In this document: piece by piece, positions 63,926-64,000 of the stretch
How the letters are laid out: every line of letters begins with the position of its first letter
Position numbering within the stretch: position 1 is the first letter of the stretch
From: DTLC01 sp964555645
GTDB taxonomy: Bacteria > Verrucomicrobiota > Verrucomicrobiia > Limisphaerales > DTLC01
Length of the DNA: 64,000 bases
Assembly (NCBI GenBank): GCA_964555645.1
Contig: CAZKTA010000004.1
Coordinates: forward strand, 129,395 to 193,394
Reading direction: 5' to 3'
Position numbers and translations under genes: made by a program
The notes under the pieces: generated by a model
Databases searched by the model: none
Seen by the model: the letters and a program-made list of their open reading frames with translations, nothing else
Told to the model about the DNA's origin: nothing

Positions 63926-64000
63926 ACTCGCCACCCGGATAATGTTCAAGCGCTGTTTAAGCCGTTTCAATCCGCGCCCCGCGCGCTCGGGCGGGGCGAC

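Overview
The window looks like a scaffold of a Gram-negative heterotroph, most probably Verrucomicrobiota (Limisphaerales-like). The lineage call is inference. It rests on two paralogous PEP-CTERM proteins, a relic of the secreted C-terminal domain ending in FYRL that is common in that group, a Gld-type ABC exporter operon with a DUF4340 partner, secreted GH127 and GH78 glycosidases, and an exported PQQ-type beta-propeller. A speD-bpsA pair for branched polyamines hints at a thermophilic or heat-tolerant host. A run of exactly 100 N (6388-6487) shows the scaffold was joined across an unresolved gap.

Left part (1-13.6 kb, + strand): the 3' part of a LuxE-like acyl-protein synthetase, a LuxC-like acyl reductase and QueD; then two PEP-CTERM genes, each ended by the same kind of hairpin terminator, the first with an apparently frame-shifted signal peptide; then the gap, copy A of a ~290-bp dispersed repeat, a beta-propeller protein, a GH127 glycosidase and a dipeptidyl-peptidase IV-like enzyme. 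Next (13.6-21.3 kb, - strand): an ABC ATPase relic, a four-gene exporter operon (GldA, GldF, GldG, DUF4340) with its own terminator, and a CDP-alcohol phosphatidyltransferase overlapping a Xer recombinase.

Middle (21.6-36 kb): speD-bpsA; a graveyard holding a truncated secreted-protein end and an internally deleted IS1380-type transposase; DNA polymerase IV; an organophosphate-type MFS carrier; a - strand operon of three unknown coiled-coil/membrane proteins followed by ogt; an aminotransferase with its Lrp/AsnC regulator; tRNA-Val(CAC); and a large GH78 rhamnosidase.

Right part (36-64 kb): mostly housekeeping. Era; a lone prepilin-like protein; tyrA-aroA-cmk-plsC; hisB; an ECF sigma/anti-sigma/exported-protein trio; repeat copy B (inverted relative to A); a lipoate ligase-like protein; a ClC channel; a - strand envelope-glycan operon (RlmD-type methyltransferase, DUF2723-TPR membrane glycosyltransferase, GT4, WecA-like phosphosugar transferase); YmdB-type phosphodiesterase; xseA-xseB-dxs; a metallophosphoesterase; an orphan ABC-2 exporter permease; stand-alone CoaB; tRNA-Leu(UAG); and a lipoprotein phosphodiesterase.

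I found no CRISPR array, prophage or rRNA gene. The least explained items are the two-copy inverted ~290-bp repeat, the three-gene membrane operon at 28.2-29.6 kb, and the LuxE-LuxC pair without a luciferase nearby.
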